Positions 52,601-61,782 of a stretch of 64,000 nucleotides of DNA are shown here, in pieces. The stretch lies in contig JAFYLH010000024.1 of the NCBI GenBank assembly GCA_017537175.1, positions 21,800 through 85,799 of the forward strand. The letters are read 5' to 3'. The position numbers and the translations under genes were made by a program. Source of the DNA: Clostridia bacterium (GTDB lineage: Bacteria > Bacillota > Clostridia > Oscillospirales > CAG-272). The notes beneath the pieces are model-generated. The model saw only the letters and a list, made by a program, of their open reading frames with translations. It was not told where the DNA came from and searched no databases. Positions within the stretch are counted from its first letter, which is position 1. Every line of letters begins with the position of its first letter.

Positions 52601-53493
52601 CCTGTTCCGTCAGCCTTGGTGTTCCAGCCCTTGAAGGTTGCACCGGATTTGGTAAACTTATTGGACTTTGCGGTATAGCTCTCATAATCCCAGAGGGCGT
52701 CGCCTGTCCAGGAGAGATAATCGGTAGACATAGAGCCGCTGCCGCCGTTGGCATTATAGGTTACAGAGGGCTCCCAGATAGCGAAGAACTCGGGTGCTCT
52801 GCCCTTTGCGGAGTCAGCGCAGTGGAAATATTCCCACTCCATATAACCGCCTGTGGGAGGAATGGTAAGGTTCTGATCCTGTGTTTCCCAGCAGAAGAAG
52901 GTCATATCCTTCTCAAGAAGAGCGTATGCAGGTCTGTTGCTGCTTGCTGTTACTCTGCGGCAGCCTGCCTTTGTGGGAGCGTTGCTGAAAAGATCGGGCA
53001 TACAGTAGCTGTAGTCGGTCTTGGGGTCTGTCTGATCCTGGAGGTTGTAGCTTGCAACGTAGGTCAGATAGATATCCTTGCCTGATGTGGGCTTGGGATA
53101 TGTACCGCCGTCTGCGTTAAACTGGATGTTATAACCCCAGATAGCATAGAGGGTAGTGGACTTATCAGCGGTATAGTAATCATAATATGATGTACCTGTA
53201 CCTCTGCCTGTCTTGGAGTCATATGCAGTATTCCACTCGATAAAGGTACGCTGGTCGTTGAATACCTGCTTACCGGGGAGCATAGCATAGTTGGCATAAA
53301 CAGTGTCTCTTGTGTGATAAAGAGCCAGCTTCTGTCCTGACGTCTTGGTCAGAGGATATGCTGTAGAACCCCAACCCTCGGGTCCGCAATGCAAAGCCAC
53401 GTTATAGGTAGCCGCAAAGGCAGTAAGGGGGAAAACGCTTACAAGCATAAGAATTGCCAAAACTAATGTCAAAATTCTACCTGTAATTTTCAC
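49636..53493 (-). CDS. Very large secreted protein: Flg_new repeats, SH3, CxxC repeats, four beta modules
   Basis: The 1285-residue protein has a signal peptide (1-27). The first half (about 30-510) carries several Listeria-Bacteroides (Flg_new) repeats with ITFDANGGT and GYTFNGWYNE cores. A bacterial SH3-like domain lies near 525-575, another Flg_new-like unit follows, then about seven CxxC repeats (about 660-960; TKAATCTEAGVKTYTCSCG, GHTFGGYVYNNDATCTADG). The C-terminal 320 residues are four modules in the order D-A-B-C shared with 58310-61519. There is no enzyme domain or obvious anchor. It starts at GTG with AAAGGAG upstream. Confidence 0.82.
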   Translation of the reverse strand: MKITGRILTLVLAILMLVSVFPLTAFAATYNVALHCGPEGWGSTAYPLTKTSGQKLALYHTRDTVYANYAMLPGKQVFNDQRTFIEWNTAYDSKTGRGTGTSYYDYYTADKSTTLYAIWGYNIQFNADGGTYPKPTSGKDIYLTYVASYNLQDQTDPKTDYSYCMPDLFSNAPTKAGCRRVTASSNRPAYALLEKDMTFFCWETQDQNLTIPPTGGYMEWEYFHCADSAKGRAPEFFAIWEPSVTYNANGGSGSMSTDYLSWTGDALWDYESYTAKSNKFTKSGATFKGWNTKADGTGTAVAVGTQLGGQRSNSDPITLYAQWSDSSTPSTPTYTITFDANGGTLSGTKTYSIKNGATYKSVIGSTMPTPTRSGYTFNGWYNEKYGYTLNLNDTFNVTENVTFKAQWTQNSTPTPDPEPETKDWTITFDPNGGTMVGSTTYGINTGEVYSDVMGSMPQATRSGYTLSGWYNEKYGYTLNMSDYFAVSENVTFKAQWTKTSTPTTYSTGVYKDDAGIAMRSSASSSAAINFTVPANTQITVTTVSGSWGFCQYSSYTGWVYLPDLTYVSTIANAKYVMTLDPNGGTMPAGYTTTYYFSADEKFVDVMGGFPVPTRNGYTFNGWRRLDWTQDFWDDKWGSQPFTFGHDVTLQAEWTQVAHTHSYTSSVTKAATCTEAGVKTYTCSCGDSYTEAIAAIGHNYKTTTTKPTCTVEGKTVTSCQNCGDTSTTVIPATGHTFGGYVYNNDATCTADGTQTRTCITCQTTETVAAEGTMLEHLYYDYIPNNDATCIEDGTMTAYCEYGCGNTDTIKDMGSALGHEYITDTTDPTCTEQGYTTYFCFACGDTYVGDYVDANGHSYEAFVTDASCTADGETFYRCSECLDTYTEAIPATGHTWGQWVETTAPTTTSVGIETRTCEKCSAIETQEIPMLDADAPVVAGADNYTITINGINNVKEIRFAIGTYTTGSEIKAAEQNVTLDAATVNKYTVDGVFTYDLPWVGTYTFWVRANDGSSYFLYTVVENIQPYVTSYGVKLTVNDFGENYKDAWLAKGTFNSYSEIKASTEFKYQASANKLENYAKTTHDFTYTMEDPGDYTVLIRYNDGSFDVIHHTLTVTTPVLVENGLQAIITNIPDIKIIRTAYGHYESVADIKNAPTVRYFNNKTAIKDAQEYMIQYREEGEVTIIVEYNDGYKHYFYYNVQKKVPTYTLEGDTITFGNLDDMYIIRYAPGKYTTSNNIKNAPGAQYKKTADIDANGEITIDGLTAGRWSFMVQYNDDSYNFYVLDVE

Positions 53494-53523
53494 GATAATT
53501 CTCCTTTGAATTATTTTCGTTTA

Positions 53524-53537
53524 GTTGATTAATCAAC
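53524..53537. promoter_or_regulatory. 14-bp palindrome near the promoter of the 1285-residue protein gene
   Basis: GTTGATTAATCAAC is a perfect palindrome just downstream of the -10 (minus-strand TTGACT, 17-bp spacer, TAAAAT, about 53550-53580). It is a plausible repressor operator. Confidence 0.6.
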
Positions 53538-53608
53538 CATAGTTAGTTTTATTTTATACCTATTTATATTAAAAGTCAAGGGAATTAAATTTTATCGGCA
53601 TAATACAC

Positions 53609-53630
53609 AAAAACGCCCGAAGGCGTTTTT
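53609..53630. terminator. Bidirectional terminator after the double-esterase gene
   Basis: AAAAACGCC pairs with GGCGTTTTT around CGAA; it has A-runs on one side and T-runs on the other. Confidence 0.85.
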
Positions 53631-53640
53631 GCATAATGTC

Positions 53641-56600
53641 TTATTCTGTTCTGTAATCCACAAATGCTACGGCAGGCATCTTATAGCTGTTACACAATGT
53701 GAGATTCTGGGGGAAACGGCATTCTGTACGGGCATTGTATCTGACACCGTAAAGAGTAAAGCTTCCCACATCCACGGTAATTTGATTATAACCTGTGATG
53801 ATCTGACCGTCGTGAGGATGCCACATAACCTGACCGTTAACCTCAATAAGCACCTCTATACCCACTACTTCGCCGTTACCGTAAGCTGTGTCAAGTCCAA
53901 AGCCTACATGGTCAAAGGTAAGTATAGCCTTATGCTCGTTTACATACTCAACATTGTTAAGGGTAGGTCCTACGACCAGCTCAAGGTTTGACTTCATGGT
54001 GTGATACTGATATACCGCCTCAGAGAGTCTTGATGCCTGAGCATACTTGATATAGGGATGGATATTATTCCACCAGGTGGTATCGTACCAGATGTCAGAG
54101 GAGGAGATTATATATGTCTCAGGCAGGAGCTGAGGTATAGTACCAAGCTCTGCTCTTACTCCGCCGAAGTCCATATAAATGTTGTTATTGTTATTATTGA
54201 AGCAGGTTGGGTATTCGATCATATATACAGGAAAATCGCTGTTACCAAAGGTGGAACGGAAGTAGGTCATAAGCTCGGCAAACTGATTTGCAAAGCTGTT
54301 TTCATAGTTATAACCCCAGATCTCTCTGATGTTGTACTGATCAGACTCACCCTGATACCAGATAATACCTGCAGTTGAGAAGCCTGACAGAGGATTGATC
54401 ATCAGGTTATAGGCAAATCTTGTTTTTTGCGAAGTATTCTCTACAAAATTGTTGAGCTTGTAGTGATATTTTCCTTCCGCATCCTGAGCCTCATGACCCC
54501 ATTTGTTTGCCAGTTCGTTGGGAGCGAAGGTGATAAGAGGATGTCCCGCTGCATCGATCTGAATAACACCTACAGGAATAACAGACTTGGTACACATATT
54601 AAAGGCAAACTGATATCCAAGCGCAGAATACACCTTGCCGCTGATAGCGTTTCTGTCGTAATTCTGGTTCTGAGGCATCTCTCTGGTGTATTCGGCAACC
54701 TGCGCACCGATCTCGGAGGGCATCATCCACTTTTGACCGTTATACAGGTCATTGTACATTATCTTTGTTCCCTTTGCCTCAGCGCCTACACCACCACCGA
54801 AGTCGTTAGCAGACACACGCAGGAAACGAATACTTCTTGCATCATTGTAATCAAGGTAGTTCATCGCAGAGGACATATTACGCTGAGCCAGGTCTATCTT
54901 CTGCTCTGCAAGAGAATAGTAAACATTTGACTGTCCAATAAGGAAGTATACATCACCGATAAGAACGTCCCTGATAACTATATCAGCACCGCCGCTGCGT
55001 ATTGTAAGAGGCTGCTTGAAATAGTTATAGGCAAAGCCCTCTTCAAAGGTCGCCTTCCAGGTTCCGTCACGACCTACCTGTGCGCAGGCATTTCTGCCGC
55101 CAAGGTTTACCACAACCGTTCCGCCTGCATCACCGAAGCCCCATACCGACAGAGGCTGGTCTCTCTGAAGAACCATGTTGTCGGAGAAAGCTCTGGCAAC
55201 ACGGACGTTGGTCGCTGTGGGAACAACAGAATCGGGAAGCGGCTCGGGAATAACCTTGTCACAGTATTCAGAGAATGCTATTGCGGGCATTCCGTAGCTG
55301 TTACAGAGGTTTGCATCATAGGGGGAGTTTGCAGCTGTTGTAGCATGATATCTGACACCGTAGATCTCCTGACCTATATCAAATGTAATTGTATTTGCAT
55401 CTACAAACTGTACATTTGATACAGCAATCCATGTGGGATAGCCGTTGAACATAACTCTTGCTTCGAGTCCGCGTACCTCAGCACCCAAGAGATCGGGATG
55501 AGCCACGCGTATACCCTGACCTACATGGTCAAAGGTAAGTGTTGCGCCTGTGGAGGTGAACTCTACAGTCTTGATATTAGGACCGTGAACATCCTCAAGG
55601 CTTTCGTTAGTTATACCCTTATGTGCGCAGATAAGCGCGGTAAGTCGGGATGCCTGATGATGCTTGATAGGGGGATGAATATTGTTTTCCCATGAGTGGT
55701 CAAACCAGGTATCCGCACTTGATACGATATAGCAATTAGAGAGATAGTTGGGGATAGTTCCCATCTCTGCTCTGATCTCACCGTAATCTATATATGCGTT
55801 GGCAGTTCCGGTATAGCAGGGCGGGAACTCCATCATATATACGGGGAAATCATCGTTTCCGAATGTAGAACGGTAATAATTTATAAGCTCAACATACTGA
55901 GTAACATAATAGTCCTCGCAGTCTGCTCCGCCGTGGCGTTCTCTTACATTATACCAGTCACTTTCACCCTGATACCAGATAAGACCTGCGGTTGAAAATC
56001 CTGAGAGAGGATATATCGCCTGATTGTACATAAATCTGGAGATAGATGCATCATCCTCGATATCATCCAATCTGTAATGATATGTTCCCAATTGATAATC
56101 ATACTGCTCGTGACCCCACTTCTCTGCAAGGTGATTGGGCGCAAAGCCTGTAAGAGCAGTACCTGCAGCATCTATCTCAATGACACCTATGGGAACATCG
56201 CTTCTGTTTACCATTTCATAGGCAAAGAGATAACCGAGAGCCGAGTATGAGTTATCCACGTCATTGGCAACCTCAAGACCGATGTCAGAAGGCTTCTGCC
56301 AGGGTCTGCCTGTATATACGTCTATAAATACCGTATCGGTTCCCTGTGCCGCTACACCTGTCAGGGTGTTATAATCCATAGCGGATACACGGAAGAATCG
56401 CATATTCTTATTATCGTCATAGTTGATATTAAAGGCTTCTCCCCTCAATGCAAGCTCGGTTACCAGCATATTCATAGAGTAGAATACGTTTGACTGACCG
56501 ATCATAAAGTACACATCGCCGATGAGTACGTTATTTAAAACTATATCCTCTTCCCCGCTCTTTACGGTAAGGGTAGTCTTTTCGGTAGAATAAGCAAAGG

Positions 56601-58176
56601 TATCGGTAAAGGTGGCTTTCCAGAGACCGTACTTGTCGACCTCTGCCCAGGCATATTTGCCGTTGAGCTCTACAACTACATAACCGCTGTCCGAATTTGC
56701 AGTTCCCCATACAGAAAGAGCTTCGTCTCTCTGAAGTACCATCTCGTCGGTAAATGCGGAGGAAACCTTGACACCCGTAGCGGTAGGTTCGGGAACTACG
56801 ATCTCCTCAAGAACAGGTACCGCTCTTGTCTCGGTCTCTTGGCAAAGCGTACATTCTCTTGTCTCCTCGCCCTCAGCGGTATAGGTAGGTTCTACTGTTA
56901 TTACCCACTCGCTCCACTCATGAGTACATACAAGCATGGGAATTACCCTTGTCTGTGTCTCATGGCAAAGAGTACATTCTCTTGTCTCTGCGCCGTCAGA
57001 CTTGTAGGTAGGCTCGACTGTTACGATCCATTCGTCCCAGATATGCTCGCAAACAGCTTCCTCTACCGTAATTACATAATAATTATAGCTGTCGTCATTA
57101 TACTGAACGCTGAAGGTATAAGTACCGGGCTCAAGCTCTACGGTTATAACACCGCCTACAGCCGCCTCGGGTCTGATATACTGACTTCCCTCTGCGTTCT
57201 TAATCTCGGTTGAATTTTCGTAGATGCCCTTGGCATATCTGATAATATACAGACCGTCAAGATCAGAGAAGGTTACAAGCTCCTCATCCTGAACAACGGT
57301 GGGCTCACGGTGGGTCACATTATACTGGAAAGCTTGAGTAAAGCCGTTGTTGTACTGAACAATTACAGAAACAAGACCCTCCTCACGGTACTGGATGGTA
57401 TAGCTGTCTGCTCCCTTGATATCATTCTTTGCCGAAAAGCTGCGAGCACCGGGAGCTCTCTTAATTTCGGTAGGAGTAGCATAGTCACCGTATGCAGTAC
57501 GGATGACCTTGACATCGGGGAGGTTGGAAACAGTAAGCTGCAGGCCGTTACCTGTGAAAACAGGAAGATCAACGGTAAGCTCCTCGTGGAATATTGCCTC
57601 GGTGCCGTCATTGTATCTGATAAGCACGGTATGCATACCGGGGGTGGGAACGGTATATGTAAAATCGTGCTTGTCCCCTAACTTTACAGAGGTAACACGG
57701 GTAATATAGCCGTTATCCTTGATCTCGTCATAGTTGTTATACTGACCCTTTGCTATAAAGAAATCTCTTACATTGTGAAGGTCATGAAGGGTGATAATTA
57801 CGCCGTAGGAAGAAACAGAGGCATTGATCACCGTCATATCGCAGGCAAGGAAATAGTTTGTTCCGTCCTGCATTCTTACCCAGAAGGTATAGTAACCCGC
57901 GGCGGGCATAGTATAGGTGAATACACCGTTTACGGTATTGTTTACCACTACCTTATTTGACAGCGACACATTACCCTCGGCTGCCTTGATTTCGGCTGTA
58001 GTAGTATACTCACCGAGAGCATAACGCATATCCCTGATATCGTCTGCTGCGGTAATTGTAACCTCATAGTTGTTTACTGTCAGCACGGGCGTACCGCTTG
58101 CCTTTGTGCTTATAACCGTCATGGGGATAAGCATACATACTAACAGCATTACGGATAAAATTTGTTTGAGCTTCAT
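53641..58176 (-). CDS. Secreted protein with two sialate O-acetylesterase-like (SASA/SGNH) domains
   Basis: The 1511-residue protein has a signal peptide (about 1-27), four N-terminal modules D-A-B-C (about 30-370; RDMRYALGEYTTTAEIK, NVRDFFIAKGQYNNYDEIK, KVIRTAYGDYATP, IIRYAKGIYENS), two CxxC linker repeats, then two tandem catalytic units (about 460-960 and 980-1511). Each has a beta domain, GDVYF(M/L)IGQSN with the nucleophile serine, GLIWYQGESD or GIIWYQGESD, and a histidine in NNIHP. Sialate esterases remove acetyl groups from sialic acids or plant glycans. The ATG at 58176 has AAAGGTG upstream; a GTG at 58188 is the alternative. Confidence 0.87.
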   Translation of the reverse strand: MKLKQILSVMLLVCMLIPMTVISTKASGTPVLTVNNYEVTITAADDIRDMRYALGEYTTTAEIKAAEGNVSLSNKVVVNNTVNGVFTYTMPAAGYYTFWVRMQDGTNYFLACDMTVINASVSSYGVIITLHDLHNVRDFFIAKGQYNNYDEIKDNGYITRVTSVKLGDKHDFTYTVPTPGMHTVLIRYNDGTEAIFHEELTVDLPVFTGNGLQLTVSNLPDVKVIRTAYGDYATPTEIKRAPGARSFSAKNDIKGADSYTIQYREEGLVSVIVQYNNGFTQAFQYNVTHREPTVVQDEELVTFSDLDGLYIIRYAKGIYENSTEIKNAEGSQYIRPEAAVGGVITVELEPGTYTFSVQYNDDSYNYYVITVEEAVCEHIWDEWIVTVEPTYKSDGAETRECTLCHETQTRVIPMLVCTHEWSEWVITVEPTYTAEGEETRECTLCQETETRAVPVLEEIVVPEPTATGVKVSSAFTDEMVLQRDEALSVWGTANSDSGYVVVELNGKYAWAEVDKYGLWKATFTDTFAYSTEKTTLTVKSGEEDIVLNNVLIGDVYFMIGQSNVFYSMNMLVTELALRGEAFNINYDDNKNMRFFRVSAMDYNTLTGVAAQGTDTVFIDVYTGRPWQKPSDIGLEVANDVDNSYSALGYLFAYEMVNRSDVPIGVIEIDAAGTALTGFAPNHLAEKWGHEQYDYQLGTYHYRLDDIEDDASISRFMYNQAIYPLSGFSTAGLIWYQGESDWYNVRERHGGADCEDYYVTQYVELINYYRSTFGNDDFPVYMMEFPPCYTGTANAYIDYGEIRAEMGTIPNYLSNCYIVSSADTWFDHSWENNIHPPIKHHQASRLTALICAHKGITNESLEDVHGPNIKTVEFTSTGATLTFDHVGQGIRVAHPDLLGAEVRGLEARVMFNGYPTWIAVSNVQFVDANTITFDIGQEIYGVRYHATTAANSPYDANLCNSYGMPAIAFSEYCDKVIPEPLPDSVVPTATNVRVARAFSDNMVLQRDQPLSVWGFGDAGGTVVVNLGGRNACAQVGRDGTWKATFEEGFAYNYFKQPLTIRSGGADIVIRDVLIGDVYFLIGQSNVYYSLAEQKIDLAQRNMSSAMNYLDYNDARSIRFLRVSANDFGGGVGAEAKGTKIMYNDLYNGQKWMMPSEIGAQVAEYTREMPQNQNYDRNAISGKVYSALGYQFAFNMCTKSVIPVGVIQIDAAGHPLITFAPNELANKWGHEAQDAEGKYHYKLNNFVENTSQKTRFAYNLMINPLSGFSTAGIIWYQGESDQYNIREIWGYNYENSFANQFAELMTYFRSTFGNSDFPVYMIEYPTCFNNNNNNIYMDFGGVRAELGTIPQLLPETYIISSSDIWYDTTWWNNIHPYIKYAQASRLSEAVYQYHTMKSNLELVVGPTLNNVEYVNEHKAILTFDHVGFGLDTAYGNGEVVGIEVLIEVNGQVMWHPHDGQIITGYNQITVDVGSFTLYGVRYNARTECRFPQNLTLCNSYKMPAVAFVDYRTE

Positions 58177-58225
58177 AACCTGCTTCACCTTTCTGTTTGC
58201 GTGAAAATGTCATAATATATTAATA

Positions 58226-58254
58226 ATTTTATCACAATTTATTGAATGTGTCAA
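58226..58254 (-). promoter_or_regulatory. Promoter of the double-esterase gene
   Basis: Minus-strand TTGACA (58249-58254), 17-bp spacer, TAAAAT (58226-58231). Confidence 0.8.
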
Positions 58255-58298
58255 CAAACAAAAGAAGCTTTTTGACCTTTCGATCAAAAAGCTTCTTA
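58255..58298 (-). terminator. Terminator of the CHAP-domain gene
   Basis: Minus-strand AAGAAGCTTTTTGA pairs with TCAAAAAGCTTCTT and is followed by TTGTTTG; it directly precedes the next promoter. Confidence 0.85.
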
Positions 58299-58309
58299 AA
58301 TAATTGGCT

Positions 58310-61300
58310 TTATTCAATATCTAACACATAGAAGTTGTATGAATCGTCGTTATACTGTACCATGAAGCTCCATCTGCCGGAGGTGAGATTGTTGATGTCG
58401 ATCTCGCCGTACTGGTTGATTGCATCAGCCTTTACATACTGTGCGCCGGGAGCGTTCTTGATGTTGCCTGCGGTAGTATACTTACCGGGAGCATATCTGA
58501 TGATGTACATATCATCAAGATTACCGAAGGTTACCTTATTACCTGTCTGAACCATGGTGGGAACCTTCTTTGCTACGTTGTAGTAGAAGTAGTGCTTGTA
58601 GCCGTCGTTGTACTCAACGATGATGGTAACCTCGCCCTCTTCTCTATACTGGATCATATACTCCTGGGCATCCTTGATTGCCGTCTTGTTGTTGAAGTAA
58701 CGTACTGTGGATGCGTTCTTGATATCAGCTACAGAGGTATAGTGACCGTATGCGGTACGGATGATCTTAATATCGGGGATATTGGTGATAATAGCCTGGA
58801 GACCGTTTTCTACAAGTACGGGAGTTGTAACGGTAAGAGTATGATGAATTACATCGAAGCTGCCGTCATTGTATCTTATAAGTACTGTATAGTCACCGGG
58901 ATCTTCCATGGTGTATGTGAAGTCGTGGGTGGTCTTTGCGTAGTTTGCAAGCTTGTTTGCAGATGCCTGATATTTGAATGCTGTAGAAGCCTTGATCTCG
59001 CTGTAGGAGTTGAATGTACCCTTAGCGAGCCAAGCATCCTTATAGTTTTCGCCAAAGTCGTTAACTGTGAGCTTTACACCGTAGGATGTAACATAAGGAG
59101 TGATATCGGTTACATCTGTGTAAAGGAATACAGATGTGCCGTCGTTATATCTTACCCAGAAGGTGTATGTGCCGACCCAAGGCAGATCGTAGGTCATAGT
59201 ACCGTCAACAGTGTACTTTGCAACTGTTGCAGCATCCATGGTTACGTTCTTCTCTGCAGCCTTAACAGCGGAACCGGTAGTGTATGTACCGATTGCAAAA
59301 CGAACCTCCTTGATGTTGGTCATATTCTTCATTGTGATGGTGTAGTTGTTTACACCTGCTATCTTTGTAGCACCGTCATCGGGTACAAAGTTGGGATCCT
59401 CGCTCCAGAGAGCTACGAACTCTACGTTCTGCTGAACTGCAAAGTAACCTGTGTTCCATGTACCCTCTTCAAGCACATAGTTGTACGCTTCCCAGTACCA
59501 GCCGTCAAATACATAGCCATCGAGGGTAGGTACGGGATATTCGATGCCTGTGGCATCCTTATAGTTTTCCTGATAGTTGATGCCGTAAACGGTAGAGGTG
59601 CCTGCGGGCATTACACCGCCGTCGGGATCAAAGCTGATCTTGTATGTCTTAGTGGAAGAAACCTCACGGGTCTCCTTAGCACCGCAACGGCTGCATGTTC
59701 TGGTCTCAACACCGTCTGTAAGAGCTGTAGGAGCCTTAGTTACTGTCCAAGCACCCCAGTTGTGTCCGAGAGCTGCAATGGTAGTGGTAGAAGCCTCACC
59801 GCATCTGGAGCATACAGTAAGGGTCTTACCCTCTGCTGTACAGGTAGCTGCGGTTGTAGTACTTTCGAACTTATGGCCTACTGCAGGTGTGGTCTCGGTA
59901 TAGCTCTCACCACAGGTACAGCTATAGGTTGTTACACCCTCTTCTGTACAGGTTGCAGCGGTTGTACCTGACTTAGTAAATACGCAGGTATGAGCAGACC
60001 ATACTGCGTCAAGAGTGATGTTCTTGCCGAAGGTGTAGGGCTGTGTTCCCCAACCGTCGGTCCAGAAGTGACCGGAGTCCTCGCTCCAGCTCCAACCCTT
60101 GAACTCATAGCCTTCCTTGGTAGGTACGGGGAAGCCCCAGATTACCTCAGAGAACTTCTCGTCCGCAAGGAACTCATATGTGGTTACGTAACCCTCAGGC
60201 ATTGTGCCGCCGTTGGTGTTGAATGTAAGGATATAGCCTTCAAAGCCTTCGCCTACATATACGCAGTAGTTAAGACTGAACCAACCGGAGATACCGTTGA
60301 AGGTGCCGTAGCCCCACTTATCGTCGATCTTGGTTACGTTGATCTGGTTACCGTTAGCAAGAACCTGAACAGACTCATAAGAGCTGCCTGCACCTGCACG
60401 CATGTTGAGGTAGGAAGCGGTAACCTCATATACACCGTATACAGGAGTCCAGATAGCGGTGAGGGTTACGTCTTCGGATACGCTGAAGGTATCATTGATA
60501 TTGAATGTATAAGCATACTTAGCACAGTACCAGCCGTCAAAACGATAACCGTTTCTGGTAGCTGTAGGCATATCTGCCATTACCTGTGCATAGGGCATAC
60601 CTGTAGAGATCTTGTAGGAGGAAGCACCCGTTGCAAGAGTACCGCTGCCGGGATCAAAGGTAATGGTGTATGTAGTGGTTGTGGTACCGCCACCGCTGCT
60701 TGTACCGAGATAAATGGTATAGCCGAGGTGGATCCAACCGGAAATACCGTTGTAAGAGCAGTAACCCCAGTTACCCTGAACGAGAGTTACATCAACAACT
60801 GCATTGGTAGGAAGTGCCTGAAGCACGTTGGTACCGGAGGAGGAAGCTGCGTCTCTCATATTAAGAGAGGAAGCTGTTACCTTGTACTGACCCTTAGCGT
60901 AGCCTGCGGAACCGCTGGTATAGTTAGGTGTACCGTAACCGAGGATGTAAGCACTGGAGAGTGCATAGGACTTGGTCTGGCACTTGTTAGATGCGTTACC
61001 CTCAAGAGTATAAACCTTGGAGCCGTCGCAGTTATATACGATACCAACGTGAGTAGAGTCTGTTACCTGATTGGTCTTGGTGCGGAAGTAGATGATATCG
61101 CCTCTCTTGGGAACGTAGCCGCCGCCGCAAGCGGGGGACCACTGCCATCTGCCGCGCTGCTGGAAGGTCTGCATACCGATATCACAGCTTGCGTGCTTAG
61201 GAATGATGGAGGAGGAAATACCTGCCTGGTTTGCACACCAGGAAACGTACATTGCACACCAAGCACCGGGGTTAATGCCGTACCAAGCACCGTACTTGGT

Positions 61301-61519
61301 GTAGTTGCCGCTACCGCCTGTTGTACCGCTGGTACCTGCCGCAACAGTATTACCCTCGGTGTAGCCTATCTGTGTTGTAGCAACAGCAATAAGGTCCTCG
61401 ATCTGATTGCCTGTGTTTACGTGAGTGTTTGCGTAAGCTGCTGATGCCGTAAGGGGCAGCACACTAACGAAAGTCATCACACACAGAACTGCTGCTAAAA
61501 TTCGTTTGAAGTTTTTCAT
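58310..61519 (-). CDS. Large secreted CHAP-domain protein with SH3, Flg_new and four beta modules
   Basis: The 1069-residue protein has a signal peptide (1-28) and a CHAP amidase/endopeptidase domain (about 35-195) with C88 in GAWCAMYVSWC, H157 in DSTHVGIV and E173/N175 in LEGNAS. Two SH3 domains, Flg_new repeats and CxxC repeats (GTTAATCTEEGVTTYSCTCG) follow. The last 320 residues are modules D-A-B-C, close to those of the 1285-residue protein. It probably cleaves peptidoglycan cross-links or peptides. The start at 61519 has CGGAG 9 bases upstream. Confidence 0.88.
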   Translation of the reverse strand: MKNFKRILAAVLCVMTFVSVLPLTASAAYANTHVNTGNQIEDLIAVATTQIGYTEGNTVAAGTSGTTGGSGNYTKYGAWYGINPGAWCAMYVSWCANQAGISSSIIPKHASCDIGMQTFQQRGRWQWSPACGGGYVPKRGDIIYFRTKTNQVTDSTHVGIVYNCDGSKVYTLEGNASNKCQTKSYALSSAYILGYGTPNYTSGSAGYAKGQYKVTASSLNMRDAASSSGTNVLQALPTNAVVDVTLVQGNWGYCSYNGISGWIHLGYTIYLGTSSGGGTTTTTYTITFDPGSGTLATGASSYKISTGMPYAQVMADMPTATRNGYRFDGWYCAKYAYTFNINDTFSVSEDVTLTAIWTPVYGVYEVTASYLNMRAGAGSSYESVQVLANGNQINVTKIDDKWGYGTFNGISGWFSLNYCVYVGEGFEGYILTFNTNGGTMPEGYVTTYEFLADEKFSEVIWGFPVPTKEGYEFKGWSWSEDSGHFWTDGWGTQPYTFGKNITLDAVWSAHTCVFTKSGTTAATCTEEGVTTYSCTCGESYTETTPAVGHKFESTTTAATCTAEGKTLTVCSRCGEASTTTIAALGHNWGAWTVTKAPTALTDGVETRTCSRCGAKETREVSSTKTYKISFDPDGGVMPAGTSTVYGINYQENYKDATGIEYPVPTLDGYVFDGWYWEAYNYVLEEGTWNTGYFAVQQNVEFVALWSEDPNFVPDDGATKIAGVNNYTITMKNMTNIKEVRFAIGTYTTGSAVKAAEKNVTMDAATVAKYTVDGTMTYDLPWVGTYTFWVRYNDGTSVFLYTDVTDITPYVTSYGVKLTVNDFGENYKDAWLAKGTFNSYSEIKASTAFKYQASANKLANYAKTTHDFTYTMEDPGDYTVLIRYNDGSFDVIHHTLTVTTPVLVENGLQAIITNIPDIKIIRTAYGHYTSVADIKNASTVRYFNNKTAIKDAQEYMIQYREEGEVTIIVEYNDGYKHYFYYNVAKKVPTMVQTGNKVTFGNLDDMYIIRYAPGKYTTAGNIKNAPGAQYVKADAINQYGEIDINNLTSGRWSFMVQYNDDSYNFYVLDIE

Positions 61520-61556
61520 AGGGGAATCTCCGTTCTGTAAAATAATCACTTAGAGT

Positions 61557-61585
61557 ATTGTAACATATAGTTCGTGAATTTTCAA
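61557..61585 (-). promoter_or_regulatory. Promoter of the CHAP-domain gene
   Basis: Minus-strand TTGAAA (61580-61585), 17-bp spacer, TACAAT (61557-61562). Confidence 0.8.
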
Positions 61586-61688
61586 CAACTTATTCATTTT
61601 TCGGCACAAAGACAAAATCAGACATTCAAAATTTGTTAATAATGACCAATTGTATGATAAGGTTGTGTGAAATAGGAAAATTACAGTA

Positions 61689-61712
61689 AAAAACCGACCT
61701 CGAGGGTCGGTT
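61689..61712 (-). terminator. Terminator following the tRNA-Pro fragment
   Basis: Minus-strand AACCGACC pairs with GGTCGGTT around CTCGA and is followed by TTTTACTG. Confidence 0.85.
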
Positions 61713-61720
61713 TGTTGTTA

Positions 61721-61766
61721 TGGTCGAGATGACAGGATCCGAACCTGCGGCATCTTGCTCCCAAAG
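61721..61766 (-). tRNA. 3' fragment of tRNA-Pro (UGG), disrupted
   Basis: The minus strand reads the anticodon loop TTTGGGA (61759-61765), the 3' anticodon arm, a variable loop, the T arm with GGTTCGGATCC and the acceptor end with encoded CCA (61721-61723). Upstream of the anticodon loop the sequence is not tRNA: the D arm and 5' acceptor strand are absent. It is therefore a non-functional half gene, as left by an element that integrated at the 3' part of a tRNA gene. Confidence 0.85.
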
Positions 61767-61782
61767 AAATCCGGAGTACCTG

